DNA of 64,000 bases from Zoogloea sp. (GTDB taxonomy: Bacteria > Pseudomonadota > Gammaproteobacteria > Burkholderiales > Rhodocyclaceae), in the NCBI GenBank assembly GCA_016720685.1, contig JADKKC010000005.1, positions 50,644-114,643 of the forward strand, in the 5' to 3' direction. The notes under the pieces were generated by a model that made no database searches, had not been told where the DNA came from, and was given only the letters and a program-made list of their open reading frames with translations. Positions 19,135-27,007 of the stretch are shown piece by piece (the stretch's first letter is position 1; each line of letters begins with the position of its first letter). The position numbers and the translations under genes were made by a program.

Positions 19135-19761
19135 ATGAGCCATGTATATCGCTGGCACCCCAAACTCACCGCAGGGATCGACGGCCCGATGGTCGGCAAG
19201 TTAGCACTGCATCTGCAACAAAGCGACCTCGACGGAGCTTGTGGTCAGCATTCAGCCTTGATGGCACTGATGCTGTTTGGTGAACTTACTCGTGACGACC
19301 TGGAAGGAAGGCCAAAAAAGGCACTGGCGACCTTCTGGAAATCGGCTAGACCGCACTACTTTGTTGGCACCAAGCCAAACAAGCTGGCGTCGTTTTTCAA
19401 GCCGTACCGTGATGCTGTTTGTAGCCGGGTCGTTCTCAAGGATTTGCCTGATGAGATTCGGCAAACCCTTCGCGCGGATGGCTTGGCAATAATAGGGATT
19501 CAAAACGACAGCTTCGATCACTGGAGCCTGGCGGTCGGCATCGGTGGTCAGGAAGGCTTTCCGGAAGATGAAAAGCTCTTGCTGCTTGATCCCACCTTTC
19601 CGCCGTTCTCGATGATGCCCTGGAACGCTACGTTATCCCTCAACCCGAGTCGCAGAGGTTGGCACAACTACGACACACCAGCAGGTCGAGCGAAGGTTCA
19701 TCTCTCCGAGGCGGTGTGCTTGCTGCCATCCATCGAGGAAATTGACCTCGACATCAACTGA
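19135..19761 (+). CDS. Putative C39-like (papain-fold) cysteine peptidase
   Basis: I do not recognise a named family, but the layout matches bacteriocin-peptidase-like C39 domains. A nucleophile region LDGACGQHSALMALMLFGEL (about residues 32-52) has Cys within a GACGQHS context. The histidine region DSFDHWSLAVGIGG lies at about 135-149, and an Asp follows in LLLLDPTFPPF. These would be the Cys-His-Asp triad. There is no signal peptide or membrane segment, so the protein should be cytoplasmic. ATG 19135 is preceded by TGGAGATAACTCAA. It sits 77 bases after the Gp157-like gene and 72 bases before the HhH-GPD-like gene. Other papain-fold enzymes (transglutaminase-like) are possible. Confidence 0.45.
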   Translation: MSHVYRWHPKLTAGIDGPMVGKLALHLQQSDLDGACGQHSALMALMLFGELTRDDLEGRPKKALATFWKSARPHYFVGTKPNKLASFFKPYRDAVCSRVVLKDLPDEIRQTLRADGLAIIGIQNDSFDHWSLAVGIGGQEGFPEDEKLLLLDPTFPPFSMMPWNATLSLNPSRRGWHNYDTPAGRAKVHLSEAVCLLPSIEEIDLDIN

Positions 19762-19833
19762 CGTCCCTTATTCAAAACCAAGCAACACCGGCCAGCCATC
19801 GCGCTGGCCGTTCTCACTTCTGGAGCCTTGAAA

Positions 19834-20955
19834 ATGAAAAAGAACGAACTGTCGCCTGAAGACTTCTCGGTACTGGCGAATGCCGTCGCTGATCTGCCTT
19901 TCGTAAAACCGAACCGTGCCCCTGCCGATTACATGCTCGACTTGATGGAGACCGTTATCAATTTCCATATCCGTGTTGAGGTCGTGCTGTCCTCGTTGGG
20001 CCACTTCAGGGATCACGTACAGCAACAGCACCAAATTTGCACACACGATGTCCTGAAGACGGTACTGGCTCGATTCCCAGATGATGAAGAGGGAAACAAA
20101 GCTGCCAGCCAGTTTCTGTGGGGCAACTTCATGTGGACACGCATTGGCTTGCTACGGAAGCTGCTGGCTTTCTTCGAGTCGGCTGGTGTCACCGATCAAG
20201 CCAGCCTTCACGCCTGGGCGGCACGCTCCACCTTCGAGCGTGATTTCAAGGATCGCGTGAAGGGCCTGGGCATCGCAGTTTTCCACTGGCTGCAGATCCG
20301 GTGCAACGTCGATTCAGTGAAGCCTGACGTGCATGTCCTGAATTTTGGGAAGCGGGTAATCGGCAGGCGAGTATCGGAAAAGGTGCTGGTCGATGCCATT
20401 AGTCAGATCGCACCCTTGGTGGGTCAGTCCATGGCAACCGTGGATGTAACCGTGTGGTTTTGGGGACGCCTGGGTATGGCTGACGATAGGCCGGGAATGC
20501 GGTTGATCGCCTGGAACATGTTGAAGGCTGGGCTGGAGGAACGGCTGCGCGAAGAAGTCTTGCAGGACTTCAACTGGCGACTAATCCTCGACTCACCGGA
20601 GAAGCTGCGGTTTTCGGAAGCGGGCCTGACCATCCTGCCGGATCGCTCCCTGTTCGGAGAAACTGTACCGGGCACCACATCGGCCACGATACGGCAATCA
20701 CCCTGGACAGAGGGGCTGGAACTGGAAATGATGATTCGGCACGATACATCGTTGCCGTTGCCGCTGTTCAAGAAGCTTCAGGAAAACTTGGCAGAGCAGT
20801 ACTGGGAAACTGCAAACGATCCACACTTCACGGCCAGCCTCGATATGGAGTCATCAATGATGATGACTGAGCCTATGTCGCTGCCGGAACTGGTGGATTG
20901 GATTGCTGAGCAGATTGAGAAGGCGTTGCCTGGACTCACGACCTTGCGCGGTTAA
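19834..20955 (+). CDS. HhH-GPD-like protein with unknown C-terminal domain
   Basis: A 373-residue cytoplasmic protein. Residues about 100-195 resemble a base-excision-repair helix-hairpin-helix region: VKGLGIAVFHWLQIRCNVDS, then VKPDVHVLNFGKRVIGRRVS, with the PDVHVL aspartate typical of HhH-GPD folds. The catalytic Lys of bifunctional glycosylases is not obvious. Residues about 230-373 show no known motif (ETVPGTTSATIRQSPWTEGL and an acidic C-terminus). ATG 19834 has GGAGCC upstream. The stop overlaps the integrase stop on the other strand by four bases. It may recognise modified DNA, but this is inference. Confidence 0.5.
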   Translation: MKKNELSPEDFSVLANAVADLPFVKPNRAPADYMLDLMETVINFHIRVEVVLSSLGHFRDHVQQQHQICTHDVLKTVLARFPDDEEGNKAASQFLWGNFMWTRIGLLRKLLAFFESAGVTDQASLHAWAARSTFERDFKDRVKGLGIAVFHWLQIRCNVDSVKPDVHVLNFGKRVIGRRVSEKVLVDAISQIAPLVGQSMATVDVTVWFWGRLGMADDRPGMRLIAWNMLKAGLEERLREEVLQDFNWRLILDSPEKLRFSEAGLTILPDRSLFGETVPGTTSATIRQSPWTEGLELEMMIRHDTSLPLPLFKKLQENLAEQYWETANDPHFTASLDMESSMMMTEPMSLPELVDWIAEQIEKALPGLTTLRG

Positions 20956-22063
20956 GCTGTTTTTTGGGACAAGGGGATGACGGCAGCCCCTTTCTCCCAA
21001 GCGGTCAGCATGTCTGCGCCCAGCACGTTGAGCATTTGCCTGAAAGACGCCACGCTCATCGGTTTGCGACGGTCATCCCGACCAGGGAATACATGATCGC
21101 AATGACCTGTTATTCCATGCAAACCGCGAAGCATCTGGACTGCTTGGGTAGGTAGAGGAATTACATGTTCCTTGCGTTTCTTCATGCGCTCTGCCGGAAT
21201 TTTCCATTTTGCGTTGTCCAGGTCAAATTCAAGCCATTGTGCTTCAACGGCTTCGCTGGGGCGGCATAAGGTCCACCACATCAAACGGAACGCTCCCAAG
21301 GTCTCGTGCCGACCACCGTGACTTGCTAGGTCGCGAAGCAATTCACCGATTTCGTCAGTCGTAAGTGCGCGCTTGTGCTGCGTCTTATTTGCGGGCAAAG
21401 CCTTTCGCACGGGATAGGTAGGGTCGCTGTCAGCCCTCAGTGTCGAAACCGCAAGGTCGAAAACTCCCGCCATCGTACGTTTGGCTTCAGCAGCCACAGA
21501 TGGTCCATTTTTCTTCTGAGCAGTTTTCAGCACATCCAATATGTGGGCTGGTGTCACCTGCTTGATCGGAAGCATCCCGATTTTTGGGAACACAACACGC
21601 TCCAGCATGTCCAGGCGGCGCTTCTTCGTTACATCCTCCCAGTCCTTCATGGCAATCCACTCACGAGCCACCGCCTCGAAGGTGGTTGCACTCTGCTGTA
21701 CCCGCTTGATCTTGTCTAATTGGCGTGGTGGGCAGGGTTGATTCCTTGCTTGACTAGGCCACGAGCCTTGACTCTCTCTTCTCGTGCTTCAGCGAGCGTA
21801 AAACGACCTCCTGCTCGACGAGTCGCGGCAGCTTCAGCCGTCTCACCACTGGGAGCACTGGAATACTCACCAATGGCAAAGACGCTTTCCTTAAGTTCGC
21901 CATCCTTCTCCAGCTTGAAGCGGTAGCGCCAAGCCTTCACGCCGTTGGGCTTCACCTCCAGGTACAACCCCTTGTCGTCAGAGAGCTTGTAGGTCTTTTC
22001 ATTTGGCTTTGCGGTTCGGCATTGGGTGTCATTTAACATGGCGTTTCTCATCTTGGAAGTCAT
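20952..22063 (-). pseudogene. int: P4-type tyrosine integrase, one frameshift and missing catalytic C-terminal segment
   Basis: The N-terminal DUF4102/arm-binding domain reads LNDTQCRTAKPNEKTYKLSD, then GLYLEVKPNGVKAWRYRFKL. A missing C near 21725 splits INPAHH from RQLDKIKRVQQSATTFEAVA; the core-binding domain continues (WEDVTKKRRLDMLERVVFPK). The first catalytic Arg is present in LMWWTLCRPSEAVEAQWLEF and the beta-hairpin Lys region in RKEHVIPLPTQAVQML. After SVASFRQMLNVLG the sequence jumps straight to ADMLTAWEKGAAVIPL, which is the usual C-terminal tail. The stretch that should hold His-x-x-Arg and the nucleophilic Tyr, roughly 60 residues, is absent. The repaired length is 370, below the usual 400-430. 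The enzyme should therefore be inactive. Confidence 0.8.
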
Positions 22064-22117
22064 ACCCGCTTTTTAAAGTGGGTACAAAAGGCGTATACCC
22101 ACTAGCGTACCCGCTTT
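22063..22117. repeat. Cluster of four TACCCRCTTT repeats upstream of int
   Basis: TACCCGCTTT at 22063-22072, its inverse AAAGTGGGTA at 22075-22084, TACCCACT at 22096-22103 and TACCCGCTTT at 22108-22117. The first two form a near-palindrome. Repeats of this kind beside an integrase start are typical of arm-type binding sites or an autoregulatory operator within the attachment region. Confidence 0.55.
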
Positions 22118-22161
22118 TCGTTTGGATAGGAAGACGTGGTATGAGACAACCAAGATGTAAA

Positions 22162-22193
22162 AAACCCAGCAGGCACTAGGCATTGCTGGGTTT
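22162..22193 (-). terminator. ychF terminator, bidirectional
   Basis: AAACCCAGCA and TGCTGGGTTT form a perfect 10-bp stem. On the minus strand a T-rich run (GGGTTTTTTAC) follows, so it terminates ychF; on the plus strand GGGTTTC gives a weaker signal. It lies between the island and ychF, close to the expected chromosomal junction. Confidence 0.85.
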
Positions 22194-22233
22194 CTTGAGG
22201 TCTTCTGAGACCCCGTGATTCGATAGTCTGTGG

Positions 22234-23325
22234 TTAGACGTTGAACAGGAAGTTCAGTACGTCACCGTCTTTGACGACGTATTCCTTGCCTTCGGAGCGC
22301 ATTTTGCCGGCCTCCTTGGCGCCGGCTTCGCCCTTGTACTTGATGAAGTCGTCGAAGGCGATGGTCTGGGCGCGGATGAAGCCGCGTTCGAAGTCGGTGT
22401 GGATGACGCCGGCGGCCTGGGGGGCGGTGTCGCCCACGTGGATGGTCCAGGCGCGGACTTCCTTGACGCCGGCGGTGAAGTAGGTCTGCAGGCCGAGGAG
22501 CTGGTAGCCGGCGCGGATCAGGCGGTTGAGGCCCGGCTCTTCGAGGCCCAGATCGGCGAGGAAGGCCATCTTGTCTTCGTCGTCGAGGTCGGCCAGTTCG
22601 GCTTCGATCTTGGCGCACAGGGCGACGACGGGCGCGCCTTCCTTGGCTGCGTGTTCGCGCAGGCGGTCGAGGTAGGGGTTGTTCTCGAAGCCGTCTTCCA
22701 TCACGTTGCCCACATACATGGCGGGCTTGAGGGTCATCAGGCACAGGGGCTTGAGGATCAGCTTTTCGTCGTCGCTGAGCGCCATGGTGCGCGCGGGCCG
22801 GCCTTCGTTGAGGTGGGGCAGGAGCTTTTCGAGAATGGCGACGAGCTTCTGGGCATCCTTGTCGCCGGAGCGGCCCTTCTTGCTTTCGCGGTGGATGGCC
22901 TTTTCGACGGCGGACATGTCGGCCAGGGCCAGTTCGGTGACGATGGTTTCGATGTCGGCGAGCGGGTCGACCTTGCCATTGACGTGGATGACGTTCTCGT
23001 CGTCGAAGCAGCGCACCACGTTGACGATGGCGTCGGTTTCGCGGATGTTGGCGAGGAACTGGTTGCCCAGGCCTTCACCCTTGGAGGCGCCGGCTACGAG
23101 GCCGGCGATGTCCACGAATTCGACGATGGCCGGCTGGGTCTTCTGGGGCTTGACGATCTCGCACAGGGCGTCAAGCCGCGGGTCGGGCACTTCGACGATG
23201 CCGACGTTGGGCTCGATGGTGCAGAAGGGGTAGTTCTCGGCGGCGATGCCGGCCTTGGTCAGGGCATTGAAGAGGGTCGATTTGCCGACGTTGGGCAGGC
23301 CGACGATGCCGCATTGGAGAGCCAT
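22234..23325 (-). CDS. ychF: Redox-regulated ATPase YchF
   Basis: Obg-family, ribosome-associated P-loop ATPase that lowers stress resistance by acting on catalase and translation in other bacteria. The 363-residue length is exact for the family. It has G1 [14 protein letters not shown] at the N-terminus, then the switch region [13 protein letters not shown]3 [14 protein letters not shown] and the NVVRCF block. In place of the canonical NKxD GTP specificity motif is the altered region typical of YchF ([11 protein letters not shown]). The C-terminal TGS domain runs to the end ([14 protein letters not shown]). Start ATG 23325 follows AAAGGAACACC. It is a single gene here; pth is not adjacent. 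Confidence 0.96.
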   Translation of the reverse strand: MALQCGIVGLPNVGKSTLFNALTKAGIAAENYPFCTIEPNVGIVEVPDPRLDALCEIVKPQKTQPAIVEFVDIAGLVAGASKGEGLGNQFLANIRETDAIVNVVRCFDDENVIHVNGKVDPLADIETIVTELALADMSAVEKAIHRESKKGRSGDKDAQKLVAILEKLLPHLNEGRPARTMALSDDEKLILKPLCLMTLKPAMYVGNVMEDGFENNPYLDRLREHAAKEGAPVVALCAKIEAELADLDDEDKMAFLADLGLEEPGLNRLIRAGYQLLGLQTYFTAGVKEVRAWTIHVGDTAPQAAGVIHTDFERGFIRAQTIAFDDFIKYKGEAGAKEAGKMRSEGKEYVVKDGDVLNFLFNV

Positions 23326-23369
23326 GGTGTTCCTTTGATGTTCAGGGCTTCCGGCCAGACGAGCCGGAA

Positions 23370-23392
23370 AACCCGCTATTGTAAAGCGGGTT
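23370..23392 (-). terminator. Terminator after the kinase/phosphatase gene
   Basis: AACCCGCT and AGCGGGTT pair as an 8-bp stem around TTACAAT on the minus strand and are followed by TT and CC, a short U tract. It lies in the 190-base gap between the kinase stop and the ychF start. Confidence 0.55.
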
Positions 23393-23515
23393 CGGGTTCA
23401 TCCAAAGGCCGACGCGGTTTTGGTGGGGGGGCAGGCCGCCGTCGGGCGGTTCCCCGCGGATCAGCGCTTCGGCGCCGCCCGGCTTGGGTGCGCGAGGCCG
23501 GCGCGATAAGTGCCG

Positions 23516-25222
23516 CTAGCGTAGCAGCATCAGATAAATCAGAAATATGTTGAGCACCAGCGAGCCTGCGGCCAGCAGCTTGAGGCCGAGTTGCGGATCG
23601 CGCTCCAGAAGGGGCGACTTGCGCGGTACGGCCAGCGGGCGGTTGGCGCCCCGTTCGAGGGCGAGGAGGAATTCTTCGGCGGTTTCGAAGCGGGCCTTCG
23701 GTTCGCGGGCGACGGCCTTGAGGAGCACCGCTTCGAGCCAGCCGGGAATGTCGGGGCGATAGCGGGTGGGGGGCACCGGGTCGCCGAATCTCGGGGTCTG
23801 GAAGGGCTCGATCTCGCCGTAGGGGTATTTGCGGGTAAGGAGTTCGTAGAGGGTGACACCGATGGCGTAGAGGTCGGTCTGCTCGTTGGCGGGGATTGCT
23901 TTGGGGCCGTAGAGTTCCGGCGCCATGTAGCTGGGGGTGCCGGGGTTGTTGATCTCCTCGAAGGGCTGGCCGTCGGCGTGGCTGTCCGAGGCGGCCACGC
24001 CCAGGTCGAGGATGCGCAGGCGGCCTTCGGTGTCGAGGTGCAGGTTGTCGGGCTTGATGTCCCGGTGAATGATCGAAAGCCGGTGCAGGCCGGCGATGCC
24101 CTTGAGGATGCGGGTGCCCAGCCCGGCCACTTCGCCGGCGCCGAAGCGGTGGCCGTTGTCGAGACGGGCCTTGAGGGTGGCGCCCTCGTGCCAGCTCATC
24201 AGGTAATAGAGGTGGCTGCGTCCGGGGTGAGGAACGACCTGCGGAAACCACGCGTCGTTCACCCGGCGGGCGAGCCATTCCTCGTGGGCCAACGCGGCCG
24301 CGGCCTGGGCGTCGTCGTGTTCGGGACGCAGGGTTTTGAGGACGTGGGCCTGGCCCTTGGCGTCACGCACGCGGTAGAGCAGGGTGGCGACGGACTCGTG
24401 GAGCAGCGTGTCGATGGTGAGCCCGTCGATCTGCTGGCCGGGCTTGAGGCGTGGCGGCAGCGGCAGGTGGTGCAGGCGGGCGATGTTGTCGCGCAGGCGG
24501 TCGGGCGGCAGGGCGTCGATGCGCAGCACCAGCGCCGTGCAGTTGTCCGGGCTGCCGCCGTCTTCGGCGCCCATGGCGAGGCGGGCGGCGGCGTCCTGGG
24601 GATCGGTCTCCATGCGCAGGATGTCGGCGATCTTGCGCTCGCCGAGCTGGGCCCACACGCCGTCGCTCATCAGCGCAAAAACGTCACCGGCCTCCAGTTC
24701 GCCGTCGGCGTAATCCACCGAGAGATGGGCGTCGAGGCCGACCGCGCGGGACAGCACGTTTTTGAGTTCGGGGTGTTCCCACACGTGGTCGGTGGTGAGC
24801 GGTTCGAGCTTGCCGGCGCGCAGCCGGTAGATGCGCGTGTCACCTACATGGGCGAGGTAGTAGCGCCGGCCGCGCAGCACGATGGCCGACAGGGTGGTGG
24901 CCATGCCGGCGGTTTCGCGGGTGCGGGCCGCGTGGGAAACCAGCCAGCGGTTGAGTGCGGCAAGAACCGTGTCGAGGGATTTGTTGACCGCCCAGGTGTC
25001 GGGCGTGGCGTAGTAGTCGGAGAGCAGGCCGCGAACGGTGTATTCGGAGGCCTCGCGCCCGTTGGCATGACCGCCGACGCCATCCGCCACCACGGCGAGG
25101 ATGCCCTTGGCGTCGAGCTCCGGCCCCTCGGGGGTGGCCGCGCCGCAGAAGTCTTCGTTCTTCGTGCGCGGGCCGGTGAGGGAGGAATAGCCGAGGGATA
25201 TCTGGAGTGTGGCGGTGCTCAT
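23516..25222 (-). CDS. Bifunctional PP2C phosphatase / Ser-Thr protein kinase, membrane-anchored
   Basis: A 568-residue fusion. Residues about 1-240 are a PP2C phosphatase with the metal-binding VVADGVGGHANG, HVGDTRIYRL, LMSDGVWAQL and SPDNCTALVL. Residues about 265-520 are an Hanks-type kinase with VLKTLRPEH (ATP Lys), IIHRDIKPDN (catalytic loop), ILDLGVA (DLG in place of DFG), GTPSYMAPE (P+1 loop) and DLYAIGVTLYELLT. A single C-terminal membrane helix (LLAAGSLVLNIFLIYLMLLR) anchors it with both domains inside. It lies 90 bases after nasA in the same direction. Homologues sit beside nitrate/nitrite transporters in other betaproteobacteria, which suggests that it acts on nitrate uptake. The substrate is unknown. 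Confidence 0.88.
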   Translation of the reverse strand: MSTATLQISLGYSSLTGPRTKNEDFCGAATPEGPELDAKGILAVVADGVGGHANGREASEYTVRGLLSDYYATPDTWAVNKSLDTVLAALNRWLVSHAARTRETAGMATTLSAIVLRGRRYYLAHVGDTRIYRLRAGKLEPLTTDHVWEHPELKNVLSRAVGLDAHLSVDYADGELEAGDVFALMSDGVWAQLGERKIADILRMETDPQDAAARLAMGAEDGGSPDNCTALVLRIDALPPDRLRDNIARLHHLPLPPRLKPGQQIDGLTIDTLLHESVATLLYRVRDAKGQAHVLKTLRPEHDDAQAAAALAHEEWLARRVNDAWFPQVVPHPGRSHLYYLMSWHEGATLKARLDNGHRFGAGEVAGLGTRILKGIAGLHRLSIIHRDIKPDNLHLDTEGRLRILDLGVAASDSHADGQPFEEINNPGTPSYMAPELYGPKAIPANEQTDLYAIGVTLYELLTRKYPYGEIEPFQTPRFGDPVPPTRYRPDIPGWLEAVLLKAVAREPKARFETAEEFLLALERGANRPLAVPRKSPLLERDPQLGLKLLAAGSLVLNIFLIYLMLLR

Positions 25223-25312
25223 GGAGAATATCTTGGAGCCAAATGGTACGAATCGGAAGCGGGTGTGAGTCCCGGTTCCGATTCGTTGGTGAAGTCCGGG
25301 TGAAGGCTTCGA

Positions 25313-26527
25313 TCAGATTTTCGCGGCGGTGAGGTGCGGTGCGCCCCAGGTGGTGCGCCAGCGCTTCTTGACGGCGGTCAGGCCGAGCAGCGCGGCGATG
25401 GCCAGCGCGGCAAAGATCAGGAAGCCGGACTGATAGCTGCCGGTCATCTGCTTGCTGTAGCCCAGGCTTGATGCCAGGTAGAAGCCGCCGACGCCGCCGG
25501 CCATGCCGACCAGGCCGGTCATCACGCCGATTTCCTTGCGGAAGCGCTGGGGAACCAGCTGGAACACCGCACCGTTGCCCATGCCGAGGGACAGCATTGC
25601 GCAGACGAAGATCGCCAGCGCTTGCCAGGCTTCGGGCAGACGGACGCTGACGATCGCCAGGAAGAGGGCGGCGAGCACGTACATCACGGTGAGGCTCTTG
25701 ATGCCGCCGATGCGATCGGCCACGTTGCCGCCGATGGGGCGCACCAGGCTGCCGGCAAACACGCAGGCGGCGGTAAAGAAGCCAGCCATCTTCGGGTCAA
25801 GACCGTACTCCGAGTTGAAGTAGATGGTGAGCGATGAGGCCAGGCCCACAAAACCGCCGAAGGTGACCGAGTAGAAGAACATGAACCACCAGGAATCCTT
25901 GTCCTTGAGCACCTTGAGGTATTCGGAGAGGGACTTGGCGGGCGGGCATTCGGGCGCGTCCTTGGCGATCACGAGATACAGCACGAAGACGATGGACAGC
26001 GGGATCAGCGCCAGGCCGAAGACGTTGGTCCAACCGTAGGCCGCGGCCAGGCCCGGCCCGACGAGGGCGGCCAACGCGGTGCCGGAGTTGCCGGCACCGG
26101 CAATGCCCAGCGCGGTGCCCTGGTGCTCGGGTGGATACCAGCGGGATGCCAGCGGCAGGGCGACGGCGAAAGAAGCGCCGGCCACGCCGAGGAAGAGGCC
26201 GAGGATCAGCACCTGCTCGTAGCTGTGGATGCCGAATTTCCAGGCGACAGCCAGCGCGCACAGCACGATGACCTGGCCGATGGCGCCGGCCATCTTCGGC
26301 TTGAGGTGATCCACCAGCACGCCCATCACCAGGCGCAGGAGCGCGCCGGCGAGCACCGGCGTAGCCACCATCAGCCCTTTCTGGGCGTGGGTGAGGCCGA
26401 GGTCGCCGGCAATCTGCACGCCCAGCGGGCCGAGGATGACCCACACCATGAAGGCGAGGTCGAAGTAGAGAAAGGCGGCCAGCAGCGTGGGCGTGTGGCC
26501 GGCCTTGAGGAAGGATGTGCGATCCAT
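25313..26527 (-). CDS. nasA: Nitrate/nitrite MFS transporter, NasA/NarK type
   Basis: A 404-residue major facilitator protein with about 12 hydrophobic helices. Nitrate-porter signatures are present: GNSGTALAALVGPGLAAAYG resembles the first nitrate signature, and GMGNGAVFQLVPQRFRKEIG with GLVGMAGGVGGFYLAS the second. The Arg in helix 2 (LLRLVMGVLVDHLKPK) also fits. The start is ATG 26527. It lies 157 bases after nirD and before the kinase, in the nirB-nirD-nasA-kinase order, so it probably imports nitrate for assimilation. A 17-bp hairpin lies between nirD and this gene and may set their relative expression. Confidence 0.92.
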   Translation of the reverse strand: MDRTSFLKAGHTPTLLAAFLYFDLAFMVWVILGPLGVQIAGDLGLTHAQKGLMVATPVLAGALLRLVMGVLVDHLKPKMAGAIGQVIVLCALAVAWKFGIHSYEQVLILGLFLGVAGASFAVALPLASRWYPPEHQGTALGIAGAGNSGTALAALVGPGLAAAYGWTNVFGLALIPLSIVFVLYLVIAKDAPECPPAKSLSEYLKVLKDKDSWWFMFFYSVTFGGFVGLASSLTIYFNSEYGLDPKMAGFFTAACVFAGSLVRPIGGNVADRIGGIKSLTVMYVLAALFLAIVSVRLPEAWQALAIFVCAMLSLGMGNGAVFQLVPQRFRKEIGVMTGLVGMAGGVGGFYLASSLGYSKQMTGSYQSGFLIFAALAIAALLGLTAVKKRWRTTWGAPHLTAAKI

Positions 26528-26619
26528 TTTCGGACTCCTGGGGACGAGTGGGCCCCGGCTGGCGCCTTTTGGGCGCAGCCAAGGGGGTTCTTCTTTGTGT
26601 TTGCTGACGCGGGCGCGGG

Positions 26620-26681
26620 CTCACGCAACGGGGGAGGTGGAGGAGAGGCTGCCTTGACAGGGCACTCCCCCGTTTCGTGAG
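26620..26681 (-). promoter_or_regulatory. 17-bp intercistronic hairpin between nirD and nasA
   Basis: CTCACGCAACGGGGGAG (26620-26636) and CTCCCCCGTTTCGTGAG (26665-26681) are inverted repeats with one mismatch and a 28-base loop. It begins four bases after the nirD stop. There is no T run, so it is better read as an mRNA-stabilising or processing structure than a terminator. Confidence 0.6.
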
Positions 26682-26684
26682 TGC

Positions 26685-26996
26685 TTACAGGGCGAGAAAG
26701 ACCTCGCCGTTTTCCACCCTGATCGGGAAGTGCTTGACGCAGCCCACGTCGGGCGCCACCACCTGGCCGTCCTCGAGCTGGATCTTCCAGCTGTGCAGCG
26801 GGCAGGTCACGGTCTTGCCGTGGACGATGCCCTGGGACAGCGGGCCGGCCTTGTGGGGGCACTTGTCATGCACGGCAAAGACTTCGTCGGCGGAGTTGCG
26901 AAAGACCGCGATGCGGCCGTGGGCCTCGCTGTCCACCACGCGGGAGCCCAGCACGGGCACGTCGCTGACGGCGCAGATTTTTTTCCAGTCGGTCAT
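26685..26996 (-). CDS. nirD: Assimilatory nitrite reductase small subunit NirD
   Basis: A 103-residue Rieske-like protein that partners NirB. The Rieske-type cluster motifs are intact: CPHKAGPLSQG (Cys-x-His) and CPLHSWKIQLEDG (Cys-x-x-His). It starts at ATG 26996 (MTDWKKICAVSDVPVLGSR); the open frame upstream of this overlaps nirB. The start lies 11 bases after the nirB stop, consistent with one operon. Confidence 0.95.
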   Translation of the reverse strand: MTDWKKICAVSDVPVLGSRVVDSEAHGRIAVFRNSADEVFAVHDKCPHKAGPLSQGIVHGKTVTCPLHSWKIQLEDGQVVAPDVGCVKHFPIRVENGEVFLAL

Positions 26997-27007
26997 GGTT
27001 CGGGCCC

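Noticed and set aside
22064..22233. tRNA gene as the island attachment target
   Set aside because: I looked for a cloverleaf between int and ychF and found only a terminator and integrase-type repeats.
22399..23553. Long rightward frame opposite ychF
   Set aside because: High-GC antisense shadow of ychF; Gly/Val/Asp-rich translation without motifs.
23591..25303. 570-residue rightward frame opposite the kinase/phosphatase
   Set aside because: Antisense shadow caused by high GC; no domains, while the minus-strand frame has complete PP2C and kinase motifs.
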